From assembly GCF_900115005.1 (NCBI RefSeq), contig NZ_FOUY01000011.1, forward strand, positions 62,001 to 126,000: DNA of 64,000 nucleotides, in the 5' to 3' direction. The notes below the pieces were generated by a model. The model was not told where the DNA came from and made no database searches. It worked only from the letters and a program-made list of their open reading frames with translations. The first letter of the stretch is position 1. Each line of letters opens with the position of its first letter. The stretch is from Pseudonocardia ammonioxydans. GTDB taxonomy: Bacteria > Actinomycetota > Actinomycetes > Mycobacteriales > Pseudonocardiaceae. The position numbers were made by a program, and so were the translations under genes. Positions 8,482-19,649 of the stretch are shown here, piece by piece.

Positions 8482-10605
8482 TCAGAGGGGGAGCCCGAGG
8501 CCGCGGGCGATCAGCCCGCGCTGGACGTCGTTGGTGCCGCCGCCGACGACGTACATCACCGACAGGCGAAGCGCGTACTCGAACGGCGCGGTCTCCAGGG
8601 CGGCCGCCGGCCCGAGGATCTCCAGTGCCGCCTCGCCGAACTCCTCGGCGGTCTCGCCGCCGAGCACACCGGCCATCGGGGCCTCCAGACGGGCGCCGCC
8701 GCCCTGCGCGGTCGCGTCGATCGCGGCCGACACCAGCGCGCGGGTGGCCTGGATCGCGACGGCGACCCGGCCGAGGCGGGCCCGGCGGGCCGAGCCGCGC
8801 GGCCCGACGGTGCCCTCGACGTCGGCGCGGACCACCGCGAGCAGGTCGTCGAGCCGGCGGTGCAGCGTCGCGGCGATGTTGCCCATCGTGATGCGCTCGC
8901 CGGCGAGGGCGTCGGTGATCACCGTCCAGCCGCCGCCGACCTCGCCGACGCGCGCGGCGTCGGGCACCCGGACGTCGTCGTAGAACACGGTGCAGGAGAT
9001 CTCGCCGGACAGCGCGCGATGCTCCTGGACGGTGATCCCCGGGGTGTCCATCGGGACCAGGAACACCGTGATCCTGGCGTGGCGGGGACGGGCGTCGGGA
9101 TCGGTCCGGGTCGCCAGCCACACCCAGTTCGCCGTGTGGCCGCCGGTCGTCCACAGCTTCTGCCCGTTGATCACCCAGTGGTCGCCGTCGCGGACGGCGC
9201 GGGTGCGCAGCGACGCGAGGTCGGACCCGGCCTCGGGCTCGCTGTAGCCGAGGCAGAACTCCAGCTCGCCGCGGCGGATCAGCGGCAGGAAGCGTTCCCG
9301 CTGCTCGGGACTGCCGTGGCGCAGGATCGAGTTGCCCAGCAGCATCACCGAGGCGAGCGCGGTGGTGACGGGCGCGCCGGAATAGGCCGCCTCCTCCTGC
9401 AGGACGACCTGTTCGGCCAGGCTCGCGTCGCGACCGCCGTACTCCTCGGGCCAGGCGAACCCCAGCCAGCCGCGGTCGGCGACGGCGCGCACCACGTCAC
9501 GGTCGAGCCGGGTGCTGCCGGAGGACGTGTGGGCACAGCCGGCGAACAGCGCCCGCACCTCGGCCCGGAACGCCTCGCCGACCGGGCCGGCGTCGAACGG
9601 CGGCAGCGACGCGCCGGTCTCGACCAGGACGTCGGCGAGCTCGCCCGCGCTGCGCGGGAACTCGCGCAGCCGCGTGAGGTCGGCGTGCACCCGCCGGAAC
9701 AGCCACGGTGCCTCGTGCTCCTCGAAGTACCCGACCGCGGCCAGCGTGTGCTGGGCCCCGAGCTGCACCCGCGGCGCGGTGTCCCGGACGTGCTCGACCG
9801 CGATCTCCACCCACGACGCCCGGTCCGGGGCTCCTGCTCCCCACCGGCGGCGGGCCTGCGCGAGCAGCAGCTCCGCCGCGGCGACGTCGATCTGGCAGGA
9901 CGCCGTGCGCTGCGCCACCGCACCGAACGAGCCGATCGGGCGTCCGAACTGGTGCCGGGTCCGGGCGTGCTCGACGGCCATCTCGTGCGCCCGCCGGGCC
10001 GCCGCCGACGCCCGGGCGGCGAGCCCCAGCCGCAGCAGCAGGACAGCCTCGTCGGCCCGGGCCGCGTCGATGTCCGCCGTGGCCGTCACGGCACCGAGCC
10101 GGACGCGCGACCAGGACGGCACGGCCAGCCCGGGTTGCGGCTCGGTCCCGGCGATCTCCCGCAGCACCGCGGTCCCGCCCCCGGGCGGGAGCAGCAGCAC
10201 GTGCGTGGCGGCCTCGGCGGCCTCGGCGTGCTCCACGACGGCGGGCTCGCCGGCGGCCGGGTGCTCGGCGGCCGGGTGCTCGGCGGCGCCGGCTCCGGCT
10301 CCGGTGAGCGCCACCAGCACCCGGACCTCGCCCGACTCGACACCGGCCGGGTCCGGCAGGAGGCGGGCGGCGACGAAGCCGTCCAGCACGGGTAGCGGGC
10401 ACGCCACCCGCCCCAGCGCCCGGACCGCTGCCAGCGCGGCATCCGGCGCGTCGGCCGTGCCGAGCTCGAACCAGCCCTGCGCGGCGGCGCTCCGCCACAG
10501 CTTCTCGAGATCACCGGAGGGGGCCGCGGTCGCGTCACCCCACTGCTCATCGGCCATGCGGGCCACCGCATCGGCGACGGCGGCGAGCTCGTCCTGCGAC
10601 GTCAT
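8482..10605 (-). CDS. two-domain acyl-CoA dehydrogenase
   Basis: A 707-residue protein made of two acyl-CoA dehydrogenase modules. Residues 1-330 hold a degenerate copy (ARTRHQFGRPIGSFGAVAQRTA is recognisable), and residues ~340-707 a complete one, with LGYSEPEAGSDLASLRTRA, INGQKLWTTGGHTANW and C-terminal YVVGGGTNDVQRGLIARGLGL. Fused or paired dehydrogenases of this type act on sterol side chains or other bulky acyl-CoAs. A small in-frame duplication (EHPAAEHPAA) near residue 110 lies in the linker. It is first in the leftward operon and faces the TetR gene. Confidence 0.83.
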   Translation of the reverse strand: MTSQDELAAVADAVARMADEQWGDATAAPSGDLEKLWRSAAAQGWFELGTADAPDAALAAVRALGRVACPLPVLDGFVAARLLPDPAGVESGEVRVLVALTGAGAGAAEHPAAEHPAAGEPAVVEHAEAAEAATHVLLLPPGGGTAVLREIAGTEPQPGLAVPSWSRVRLGAVTATADIDAARADEAVLLLRLGLAARASAAARRAHEMAVEHARTRHQFGRPIGSFGAVAQRTASCQIDVAAAELLLAQARRRWGAGAPDRASWVEIAVEHVRDTAPRVQLGAQHTLAAVGYFEEHEAPWLFRRVHADLTRLREFPRSAGELADVLVETGASLPPFDAGPVGEAFRAEVRALFAGCAHTSSGSTRLDRDVVRAVADRGWLGFAWPEEYGGRDASLAEQVVLQEEAAYSGAPVTTALASVMLLGNSILRHGSPEQRERFLPLIRRGELEFCLGYSEPEAGSDLASLRTRAVRDGDHWVINGQKLWTTGGHTANWVWLATRTDPDARPRHARITVFLVPMDTPGITVQEHRALSGEISCTVFYDDVRVPDAARVGEVGGGWTVITDALAGERITMGNIAATLHRRLDDLLAVVRADVEGTVGPRGSARRARLGRVAVAIQATRALVSAAIDATAQGGGARLEAPMAGVLGGETAEEFGEAALEILGPAAALETAPFEYALRLSVMYVVGGGTNDVQRGLIARGLGLPL

Positions 10606-10620
10606 GGGCGCACCCCATAT

Positions 10621-10666
10621 CTGAACGGGAACCGTCCGTAAGGCTATTCTGACGGCGACCGTTCAG
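10621..10666. promoter_or_regulatory. palindromic operator between the acyl-CoA operon and its TetR regulator
   Basis: Outer arms CTGAACGG and CCGTTCAG bracket two copies of ACGGNNACCGT (from 10625 and 10652) spaced 27 bp apart. This is the expected target of a TetR dimer in a divergent promoter. The neighbouring TetR gene is the obvious binder, regulating both directions. Confidence 0.6.
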
Positions 10667-10705
10667 CAATAGGCACGGGCGGCACGGCAGGCGAGGAGGT
10701 GCGCG

Positions 10706-11311
10706 GTGACCGAGACCCAGGCAGCGGGGCGTCCGCGCGACCCCGTGGTCGATACGAAGGTCGCCGAGGCGGCGATCGGGCTCTTCGGCGAGCAGGGCTG
10801 GGCCGGGTTCAGCGTCGAGGCGGTGGCCCGGCGCGCCGGCGTCGGCAAGGCGTCGATCTACCTGCGCTGGCCGACGAAGCAGGCCCTGCTGGTGGACGCG
10901 CTGCGCCGGCACGTGCAAGGCGTGGCCGCGGTCGAGGCGGGCGACGTGCGCAGCGAGCTGGTCCAGCTCGGCATGCAGCTGATGCGGCACTACCTCGGCG
11001 ACGCGGGCCGGGCGGCGCTGCGGATGACGGTCGAGGCGGACCGGATCCCCGGCGTGGCCGAGCTTTGGGCCACGATCCGCGAGTCGCAGGTCCTCGCGGC
11101 CCGCGCCATCGTCCGGCGGGCGATCCGCCGTGGTGAGCTGCCCGCCGACACCTCGGTGACGCTGCTGCTCGACACCCTGTGCGGCGCGGTGATGAACCAT
11201 GTCCAGGCGACGCCGGAGCCGGCCCGGGCCCGGCTGCTGCCGGCCGGGGAGAGCTACGTGGTCCGCCTGGTGGAGTTCCTCCTCCCGCGCACCCCGGCGC
11301 CGGAGCACTGA
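10706..11311 (+). CDS. TetR/AcrR family repressor
   Basis: A 201-residue protein. Residues ~15-65 form the TetR helix-turn-helix domain (AAIGLFGEQGWAGFSVEAVARRAGVGKASIYLRWPTKQALL). The C-terminal domain begins near residue 75 and resembles the TetR_C regions that sense lipophilic or acyl-CoA ligands. The GTG start has GAGGAGG seven bases upstream. Divergence from the acyl-CoA dehydrogenase gene and the palindrome between them suggest it represses that operon until the pathway substrate or its CoA ester appears. Confidence 0.85.
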   Translation: MTETQAAGRPRDPVVDTKVAEAAIGLFGEQGWAGFSVEAVARRAGVGKASIYLRWPTKQALLVDALRRHVQGVAAVEAGDVRSELVQLGMQLMRHYLGDAGRAALRMTVEADRIPGVAELWATIRESQVLAARAIVRRAIRRGELPADTSVTLLLDTLCGAVMNHVQATPEPARARLLPAGESYVVRLVEFLLPRTPAPEH

Positions 11312-11355
11312 CCCCCGGAGCACCCCCCGGAGGACTGACCTCCGGCAGGGCGAAA

Positions 11356-11601
11356 GCGTGCAGGTCGGGTCCGCACGGCCCGGTGATCTGCACGGGATCG
11401 CCCTCTGCGGGGCGGAAGCGTGCATGTCGGGGCGCTGGGTCGGTCGAGTGGCACGGAAGCGCCCCGAGTCGGGCGACTGCGTGCACGTCGGCGGCGCCCG
11501 GCCCGGTGATCTGCACGGGATCGCCCTCTGCGGGGCGGAAGCGTGCATGTCGGGTCGCCGGATCGGTCGGGTGGCACGCAATCGCCCCGCGCGGCCGCGA
11601 G
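11356..11601. repeat. 61-bp-period repeat block, four units in two higher-order copies
   Basis: The element GCGTGCANGTCGG recurs at 11356, 11418, 11479 and 11541, a period of 61-62 bp. Units 1 and 3 match closely, as do units 2 and 4, so the block is a tandem duplication of about 123 bp; 11377-11431 and 11500-11554 are identical over 55 bp. Units also share a ...CACGGGATCGCCC or ...CACGGAAGCGCCC half. No ribosome site or domain supports coding. It fills the gap between the TetR gene and the dodecin gene. Confidence 0.75.
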
Positions 11602-11657
11602 GCCGGGGACCGGGCGGGCGGGTGTTTCGTGCACACCGGACCCGGGCACGCCGTCGT

Positions 11658-11867
11658 ATGGCCAACACCTATCGCGTGACCGAGATCGTCGGCTCCTCCC
11701 CGGAGGGTGTCGACGCGGCGATCCGCAGCGGCATCAGCGACGCGTCGAAGACGCTGCGGAACCTCGACTGGGCGGAGGTGACGCAGATCCGCCTGCACCT
11801 CGACGAGGGCTCGGTCCAGCACTTCCAGGTCGGCCTCAAGGTGGGCTTCAAGGTCGACGAGGAATGA
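11658..11867 (+). CDS. dodecin family flavin-binding protein
   Basis: A 69-residue protein with the dodecin signature: [35 protein letters not shown], then a strand ending [12 protein letters not shown]. Dodecins form hollow dodecamers that bind flavins (and sometimes CoA) as a store or buffer; the tryptophan at residue 38 matches the one that stacks on flavin. It is cytosolic. It stands alone between the repeat block and the Clp ATPase gene, with a 70-bp gap to the latter. Confidence 0.9.
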   Translation: MANTYRVTEIVGSSPEGVDAAIRSGISDASKTLRNLDWAEVTQIRLHLDEGSVQHFQVGLKVGFKVDEE

Positions 11868-11939
11868 CAGATCGGTGCGGAGTGACCGGAGTGGGGTAGC
11901 GCGACATAGTTGAGGGGCACACCGCAGGAGGAGGCCCGC

Positions 11940-13997
<2,058 letters not shown>

Positions 13998-14038
13998 GTC
14001 GATCCGCGGAGCAGGCCGCCTGTCGGCGTAGGGCCCGG

Positions 14039-14986
14039 TCAGCCCGCGACGTCGTCGGCGGGCGCCGGGATCGCGGGCAGGCCCAGGATCCGCCGGCGGA
14101 CCGCCTCGCGGCCGCCGTCGGCGGGCTCGGTGCCGTCGACGAATTCGCGCAGCAGCGCGGCGAAGCGCCGCGGCTGCTCGGCGTGCGGGAAGTGCCCGGC
14201 CCCGTCGAAGATCTCCAGTCGGCTGCCCGGCAGCCGCTCGTGCGCACCCAGGGTGTGCTCGACGGGGATCACCTTGTCCCGGTCGCCGGCCACCAGCAGC
14301 ACCGGGACCTCCGAGAGCAGGTGCAGCCGCTGGGCGCCGTCGAGGCGCTGACCGGACGGCTCGAGGGCGCCCCGTGCGGTCTGCACGAACGCGCCGCGGG
14401 TGCCGTGGTCGGAGAACGACTCCCAGGCCGCCCGCACGCCGTCGACGTCGGAGCGGGGGACGCTGCCGACCGCGTGCGCGATGCGCTGCACGGCGTGGCG
14501 CATCCAGGGCGGGGTCAGCGACGCGGCCGACCGCAGCACCAGCCCGCTGCCCGGCAGGCTCGCCGCGCGCAGGGCCAGCGCGAGGTCGTGCCCCAGACCG
14601 CCGCTCGAGACCAGCACGACCCGTTCGGTCCGTTCGGGGAACTGGTGGGCGAACTGCATCGCCACACCGCCGCCGAACGAGTGCCCGACGATCGTCACCC
14701 GCTCCACGTCGAGGGCGACGAGCAGGTCCCGCAGGCCGGTGGCGAAACCGCCGAGGGAGTAGTCCCCGCTGCGCGGCGCCTCGCTGGCACCGTGCCCGAG
14801 CAGGTCCGGGGCCAGCACGTGCAGCCGGCGCCCGAGCGGGGCGAGCACCGGGTCCCAGGTCAGGGAGCCGGCGGCCAGGCCGTGCACCAGCAGCACGGCC
14901 TGCCGCCCGCGCTGCCCGGCCTCGCGGTAGCTGACCCGCTGCCCGTGCAGGAGCAGCTCCTGCTCGACCGGCGACGCGTCCGCCAT
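14039..14986 (-). CDS. alpha/beta hydrolase
   Basis: A 315-residue protein with the canonical fold markers: VLLVHGLAAGS oxyanion region (~31-41), nucleophile elbow GHSFGGG with Ser103, the acid in AGDRDKVIP (~250) and His in GAGHFPHAEQP (~280). A cap domain lies between residues ~130 and 220. The substrate cannot be read from the sequence; relatives include ester, lactone and C-C bond hydrolases. It is convergent with the Clp gene, with a 41-bp gap. Confidence 0.85.
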   Translation of the reverse strand: MADASPVEQELLLHGQRVSYREAGQRGRQAVLLVHGLAAGSLTWDPVLAPLGRRLHVLAPDLLGHGASEAPRSGDYSLGGFATGLRDLLVALDVERVTIVGHSFGGGVAMQFAHQFPERTERVVLVSSGGLGHDLALALRAASLPGSGLVLRSAASLTPPWMRHAVQRIAHAVGSVPRSDVDGVRAAWESFSDHGTRGAFVQTARGALEPSGQRLDGAQRLHLLSEVPVLLVAGDRDKVIPVEHTLGAHERLPGSRLEIFDGAGHFPHAEQPRRFAALLREFVDGTEPADGGREAVRRRILGLPAIPAPADDVAG

Positions 14987-15095
14987 GCCTCACCTCCGTG
15001 CCCGGCCGGTGCGTCTCACCGCCGGATCTCCCGATCGACGTTACCGGCGGGGAACCGGGAGGTCGGGCGGGTGTGGCCGGACCCTCCCGTGCCGC

Positions 15096-15551
15096 TCAGC
15101 CGGGACCGTGGTCGTCGCCGGTGAAGTGGTACGCGACGTCGGCGACGTCGTCGGCGGCGAGCACGTAGAACACCGAGAGCGGTGTCACGCCCGTGTTGCG
15201 GACCCCGTGGACCCGGCCGCCCGGGACGAACACCGTGCTGCCCGCCCGCACGTCGAGCAGGTCGTCACCGAGCCGGACGGTCCCGTGGCCGGCGGTCACC
15301 AGGTAGATCTCCGCAGCGTGGTGCCAGTGCGCCGCCAGGTGCTCGCCCGGCGCGAACTCGGCGACGCCCGCGGTGAGGTCACTGGTGGCGGTGAGGGTCC
15401 GGCCGAACAGTGCGCGGAACGTCAACGTCCCGCCGACCGCGTCGTCCCACCGCTCGGGGTCGCCGTCGTCGTGGCCCCGTACCAGCTCGTCCACCGTCGC
15501 CCACTCCTCCGCTCGCACGGCCGCCCGGCTACCCGGCCGTCCGGATCGCAT
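15096..15551 (-). CDS. cupin-domain protein
   Basis: A 151-residue single-domain cupin. Motif 1 (HLAAHWHHAAEIYLVTAGHGTV) has the metal-binding His/His/Glu cluster, and motif 2 (GSTVFVPGGRVHGVRN) supplies the final His. It likely binds a metal, as an isomerase-, dioxygenase- or sensor-like protein; the specific role is unknown. The ATG with GAAGG eight bases upstream is preferred to a GTG five codons earlier. It is divergent from the CoA-transferase operon and shares its promoter region. Confidence 0.75.
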   Translation of the reverse strand: MRSGRPGSRAAVRAEEWATVDELVRGHDDGDPERWDDAVGGTLTFRALFGRTLTATSDLTAGVAEFAPGEHLAAHWHHAAEIYLVTAGHGTVRLGDDLLDVRAGSTVFVPGGRVHGVRNTGVTPLSVFYVLAADDVADVAYHFTGDDHGPG

Positions 15552-15583
15552 GCGCGGAGCCTTCACGGGACGGGACTACCATG

Positions 15584-15612
15584 TTGATATCCCGATCCCA
15601 TCTCGTTATGTT
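15584..15612 (+). promoter_or_regulatory. promoter for the CoA-transferase/TRAP operon
   Basis: TTGATA and TATGTT separated by exactly 17 bp form a near-consensus SigA-type promoter about 45 bp before the CoA-transferase start. The same interval holds the divergent cupin gene's 5' region, so co-regulation is possible. Confidence 0.55.
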
Positions 15613-15656
15613 CCTCTCGTTCGACGGACGACGACGTTCGGCACGAGGGGCAGGGT

Positions 15657-16886
15657 GTGACCGCATCGGATCGGATGGCATCGGATCGGGACGCGGGCCG
15701 CGGCGGCCCGCTCGACGGGATCACCGTCGTCGACCTCACCTCGACGTTCATGGGCCCGTTCTGCACGCTCATCCTCGCGCAGTACGGCGCCCGGGTGATC
15801 AAGGTCGAGCCGCCCGCCGGCGACATCCTGCGCGGGGTGGGGGACACCGGCGAGCTCGGGCTGGGGCCGATCTTCCTCAACGCCAACCGGGGCAAGGAGA
15901 GCGTCGTCCTCGACCTGCGCGACGAGCAGGACCGCGGACGGCTCAGGCAGCTGGTCGCCGACGCCGACGTCGTCACCCACAACCGTCCGGCCGGCTCCGA
16001 CACCCGGCTCGGGATCGACTACGAGAGCCTCCGGTCGGTCAACCCGGCCGTGATCGTCTGCGCCATGCGCGGCTACGGCGCGGGCGGCCCGTACGGGACC
16101 GAGCCCGCCTACGACGACGTCATCCAGGCGGTCTCCGGCGTGGCGGCCAGCCAGACCGGCCGGGGCGAGCCGCAGTTCGTCCGCACCCCGGTCGCGGACA
16201 AGGTCACCGGCGCCATGGCGGTCGGGGCGATCTGCGCCGCGCTGGTGGAGCGCGCCCGGTCCGGGTGCGGGCAGGCGATCGAGGTCCCGATGTTCGAGAC
16301 GATGGTCCAGTTCCTGCTGCTCGAACAGCAGGGCGGCTACGTCTTCGACCCGCCCCGCGGCCCGGCCGGCTACGCCCGGACCGACTCGCCGTTCCGGCGG
16401 CCGTACCGGACCAGCGACGGGCTGGTCGGCGTGCTGGCCTACACCGACGCGCACTGGCGGGCGCTGTTCGAGGTGCTCGACGCCGGTGACCGCGCCGCGG
16501 ACCCGCGGTTCGCCACGATCGGGGCGCGCAGCCGCCACATCGACGAGCTCTACGAGTGGCTCGACGGCGAGCTCGCCGCTCGCACGACCGCCGAGGCCGT
16601 CGCGCTCTGCCGCCGGGCGAAAGTGCCGATCATGCCGGTGAACGGGGTCGCGGACCTGTTCACCGACCCGCACCTCGACGCCGTCGACTTCCTGCAGCGC
16701 AGCGAGCACCCGCAGGCCGGCGCGGTCCGGCAGGCGCGCTCGCCGGTGCGGTTCTCGCGCAGCGGCTCCGGACCGTCCGGGCAGGCACCCGCCCTCGACA
16801 GCCACGGCCCCGCGCTGCGCGCCGAGCTCGACCGGCGCGCCACCGGCGCCACCCCACAGGACCGACCCGGACCCGAGGAGCGCTGA
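15657..16886 (+). CDS. CaiB/BaiF family CoA transferase
   Basis: A 409-residue class III CoA transferase. The N-terminal LDGITVVDLTSTFMGPFCTLILAQYGARVIKVEPPAGD and LFLNANRGKESVVLDL-type region (~75-95) are diagnostic, followed by RTPVADKVTGAMAVGAICAAL. It moves CoA between carboxylic acids, forming an acyl-CoA without ATP. It is followed after 5 bp by an acyl-CoA dehydrogenase gene and then a TRAP importer, so uptake, activation and dehydrogenation of one organic acid is the natural reading. The GTG start is the first good start after the promoter. Confidence 0.88.
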   Translation: MTASDRMASDRDAGRGGPLDGITVVDLTSTFMGPFCTLILAQYGARVIKVEPPAGDILRGVGDTGELGLGPIFLNANRGKESVVLDLRDEQDRGRLRQLVADADVVTHNRPAGSDTRLGIDYESLRSVNPAVIVCAMRGYGAGGPYGTEPAYDDVIQAVSGVAASQTGRGEPQFVRTPVADKVTGAMAVGAICAALVERARSGCGQAIEVPMFETMVQFLLLEQQGGYVFDPPRGPAGYARTDSPFRRPYRTSDGLVGVLAYTDAHWRALFEVLDAGDRAADPRFATIGARSRHIDELYEWLDGELAARTTAEAVALCRRAKVPIMPVNGVADLFTDPHLDAVDFLQRSEHPQAGAVRQARSPVRFSRSGSGPSGQAPALDSHGPALRAELDRRATGATPQDRPGPEER

Positions 16887-16891
16887 CCGAG

Positions 16892-18055
16892 GTGGACTTC
16901 ACCGTCGACGACGACCTGGAGACGGTCCGGCGCGCGATCGCCGAGCTGGCGGCCGGGTTCGACGCCGAGTACTGGGAGCGGCACGACCGCGAGCACGCCT
17001 TCCCGTGGGAGTTCTACACAACCCTCGCCGACGCCGGGTGGCTGGGCATCTCGATCCCCGAGGAGTACGGCGGCGGGGGCCTCGGCGTCGCCGCCGCGAG
17101 CGTGATGGTGGAGACGCTGGCCCGCTCCGGCGGCGCGATGAACGCCTGCACCCCGGTGCACCTGGGCATGTTCGGGATGAACATCGTCGCCAAGCACGGG
17201 TCGGAGCGGATGCGCCGCGAGACCCTCACCCGCGTCGCCACCGGGGACCTGCACGCCTGCTTCGGGGTGACCGAGCCCGACGCCGGCACCGACACCTCCC
17301 GCATCCGCACCCGCGCGGAACGCGACGGCGAGCACTACGTCGTCAACGGGCGCAAGGTCTGGATCTCCAAGGCCGGCGAGAGCGAGGTCATCGTCCTCGC
17401 CGTGCGCACCGCGCCCCGCCGCGACGACGCGCCGATGCACGGGATCTCGATCCTGCTCGTCGACATGGCCACGCCCGGGATCTCGGTGACGCCGATCCCG
17501 AAGATGGGGCGCAACGCCGTCGCGTCCAACGAGGTGAGCTTCGACGACGTCCGGGTCCCGGTGAGCGCCCTGGTCGGCGCCGAGCACGAGGGCTTCTCGG
17601 TGCTGCTCGACGGGCTCAACCCCGAGCGCATCCTCATCGCCCACGAGGCGCTGGGCATCGGCCGTGCCGCGGTCGACGCCGCGGTGCGTTACGCGAAGGA
17701 ACGCACGGTGTTCGACCGGCCGATCGGGCAGAACCAGGGGATCGCGTTCCCGCTGGCCGAGGCCACCGCCCGGCTCGACGCGGCCGAGCTGGTGTGCCGC
17801 AAGGCCGCGTGGCTCTACGACAACGGGCACCGCTGCGCCCGCGAGGCCAACACCGCGAAGTACCTCGCCGCCGACGCCGGGTTCTTCGCCGCGGACCGCG
17901 CGATGCAGACCTTCGGCGGCATGGGCTACGCCGAGGAGTACGGGATCCCGCGCTACTTCCGCGAGGCCCGGCTCATGCAGATTGCCCCGGTCAGCCAGGA
18001 GCTGGTGCTGGCCTTCATCGCCCAGAACGTGCTGGGGCTGCCCAAGTCGTACTAG
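16892..18055 (+). CDS. acyl-CoA dehydrogenase
   Basis: A 387-residue flavoenzyme with all family marks: CFGVTEPDAGTDTSRIRTRA (~120), VNGRKVWISKAGESE (~150), RTVFDRPIGQNQGIAFPLAEA (~275) and the C-terminal MQTFGGMGYAEEYGIPRYFREARLMQIAPVSQEL. It would introduce an alpha-beta double bond in the acyl-CoA made by the preceding transferase. The GTG start follows GAGGAG with about 11 bp spacing. The C-terminus replaces the usual G(T/S)xE-type helix with APVSQEL. Confidence 0.88.
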   Translation: MDFTVDDDLETVRRAIAELAAGFDAEYWERHDREHAFPWEFYTTLADAGWLGISIPEEYGGGGLGVAAASVMVETLARSGGAMNACTPVHLGMFGMNIVAKHGSERMRRETLTRVATGDLHACFGVTEPDAGTDTSRIRTRAERDGEHYVVNGRKVWISKAGESEVIVLAVRTAPRRDDAPMHGISILLVDMATPGISVTPIPKMGRNAVASNEVSFDDVRVPVSALVGAEHEGFSVLLDGLNPERILIAHEALGIGRAAVDAAVRYAKERTVFDRPIGQNQGIAFPLAEATARLDAAELVCRKAAWLYDNGHRCAREANTAKYLAADAGFFAADRAMQTFGGMGYAEEYGIPRYFREARLMQIAPVSQELVLAFIAQNVLGLPKSY

Positions 18056-18084
18056 AAGCGTGACCCCGGCGGAGGGAGACCCCG

Positions 18085-19152
18085 ATGGTCCGGCGCACGG
18101 TCCGATTCCTGGCACTGGCCTGTGCCGTCGGGCTGGTCACGACCCTGACGGCGTGTGCGGGTGAGCGGGAGGGCCCACCCGGGACCCACACCCTCGTCGT
18201 CGGCGACTCGTTCCCGACCACGCACCCGTTCTCCCGGGACGGGGCGCAGTTCTTCGTCGAGCGGGCCACCGAGCTCTCGGGCGGGCGGCTGCGTTTCGAG
18301 TACCACCCCTCGGAGAGCCTGGGGGCGGCCGAGGACTTCGTGAACCTGGCCCGCTCCGGCGTCGTCGACATCGCGATGGTCTCGCCCGGCTACGTGTCGT
18401 CCCAGCTGCCGCTCTCCGGGGTGGCCGACCTGCCGGCGATGACCACCGACCCGTGCCAGGGGGCGCTGGGACTCGAACCGCTGCTGGCCGAGGGCGGGGT
18501 GCTCCACGAGCACGACTTCGCCCCGGACGGGCTGCACCCGCTGGTGGTCGGGGTCGTCACCGGCTACGAGGTGATGACCGGTGGCGGGCGGGCGGTCACC
18601 GACCCCGCCGACGTGGCGGGGATGGTGCTGCGCTCGTCCGGCGGGACGATCGACCGGACGGTGAACCACCTGGGGGCGGCGCCGGTGTCCATGCCGGTGA
18701 CCGAGATGTACGAGGCGATCTCGCGCGGCACCGTCGACGGCACCGTGCTCGGGCCGCTGAGCGCGCTGCCCTACCGGCTCGACGAGGCCGCGACGCACTC
18801 CACCCTCGGCGCCCAGCTGGGCAGCTTCACGATCACCTACTCGATCGGCCGGTCCACCTGGGACGGGCTGCCGCCGGACCTGCAGGACGTGCTGACCCGG
18901 GCCGGGCACGACACGAACCGGCACCTGTGCCGGGAGGTCGCCGCCTACGACGCCGAGTCGCAGACGAAGCTCGAGGCCGGTGGGCTCGCGTTCCACCGGC
19001 TCGACGCCGACGAGCAACGACGCTGGCGGGCGGCGGTCGCGCCGGTGCGCGAGGAGTGGGTGGCCGACATGGAACGGATGGGGCTGCCCGGCCGGGCCGC
19101 GCTCGACGACCTGCTCGCGTCCCAGCGTGCCGTGGCGGGACAGGGCCGGTGA
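18085..19152 (+). CDS. dctP: TRAP transporter solute-binding protein (DctP family)
   Basis: A 355-residue lipoprotein. A basic start and a hydrophobic stretch end in LTAC, a lipobox, so Cys24 should be lipidated and the protein anchored outside the membrane. The binding-protein fold follows: GDSFPTTHPFSRDGAQFFVERATELSGGRLRFEYHPSESLG and VSMPVTEMYEAISRGTVDGTV, the family signature around the ligand. It delivers an organic anion to the DctQM permease encoded directly downstream; the stop overlaps the dctQ start as GTGA. Confidence 0.9.
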   Translation: MVRRTVRFLALACAVGLVTTLTACAGEREGPPGTHTLVVGDSFPTTHPFSRDGAQFFVERATELSGGRLRFEYHPSESLGAAEDFVNLARSGVVDIAMVSPGYVSSQLPLSGVADLPAMTTDPCQGALGLEPLLAEGGVLHEHDFAPDGLHPLVVGVVTGYEVMTGGGRAVTDPADVAGMVLRSSGGTIDRTVNHLGAAPVSMPVTEMYEAISRGTVDGTVLGPLSALPYRLDEAATHSTLGAQLGSFTITYSIGRSTWDGLPPDLQDVLTRAGHDTNRHLCREVAAYDAESQTKLEAGGLAFHRLDADEQRRWRAAVAPVREEWVADMERMGLPGRAALDDLLASQRAVAGQGR

Positions 19153-19649
19153 GCGCGTTCGCGACCGGCCTGCGCCGGGTGGAGGACGGGCTGGCCGCGG
19201 TCGCCGCCGTCGCGCTGCTCGCGCTGACCGGGCTGATGGTGGCCGAGGTGGTGCTGCGCTACGTCGTCGCGGCACCGCTGTCCTGGGCGCTCGGGTTCAC
19301 CACCGAGTACCTGCTCACCGCGATCTTCTTCCTGGGCCTGCCCTACACCGTGCGGGCCGGGGCGCACGTGCGGATCGACGTGCTCCACCGGGTGCTCCCG
19401 GACCGCGCGCGGTGGTGGTGCACCGTCGTCGGCGGGGTGCTGTCGGTGCTCTTCGTCGCCGCCCTGACCTGGGCCGGGATCACCCTCACGGCCGGCGCCT
19501 GGAGTGGCGGGGACATCCCGCCGCCGGGCGGGTCGGAGCTGTCCTGGCCGGTCTGGACCTCGGTGATCATGGTTCCGATGGGGACCGGGGTGACGCTGCT
19601 CCGGCTGCTGGCGCTGCTCGCCGTACCCGGGCAGGAGGTGACGGACTGA
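19149..19649 (+). CDS. dctQ: TRAP transporter small permease (DctQ family)
   Basis: A 166-residue protein with four hydrophobic helices (~residues 14-36, 44-64, 88-108 and 130-152) and the conserved first loop VVLRYVVAAPLSWA...EYL seen in DctQ proteins. It pairs with the large permease in the cytoplasmic membrane to form the sodium-coupled importer. Start and stop both overlap its neighbours, consistent with fixed stoichiometry. Confidence 0.88.
   Translation: MSAFATGLRRVEDGLAAVAAVALLALTGLMVAEVVLRYVVAAPLSWALGFTTEYLLTAIFFLGLPYTVRAGAHVRIDVLHRVLPDRARWWCTVVGGVLSVLFVAALTWAGITLTAGAWSGGDIPPPGGSELSWPVWTSVIMVPMGTGVTLLRLLALLAVPGQEVTD

Noticed and set aside
11356..11601. CRISPR array
   Set aside because: The 61-bp period resembles repeats plus spacers, but the would-be spacers are themselves repeated (units 1/3 and 2/4), the repeats are diverged, and no cas genes are in the window.
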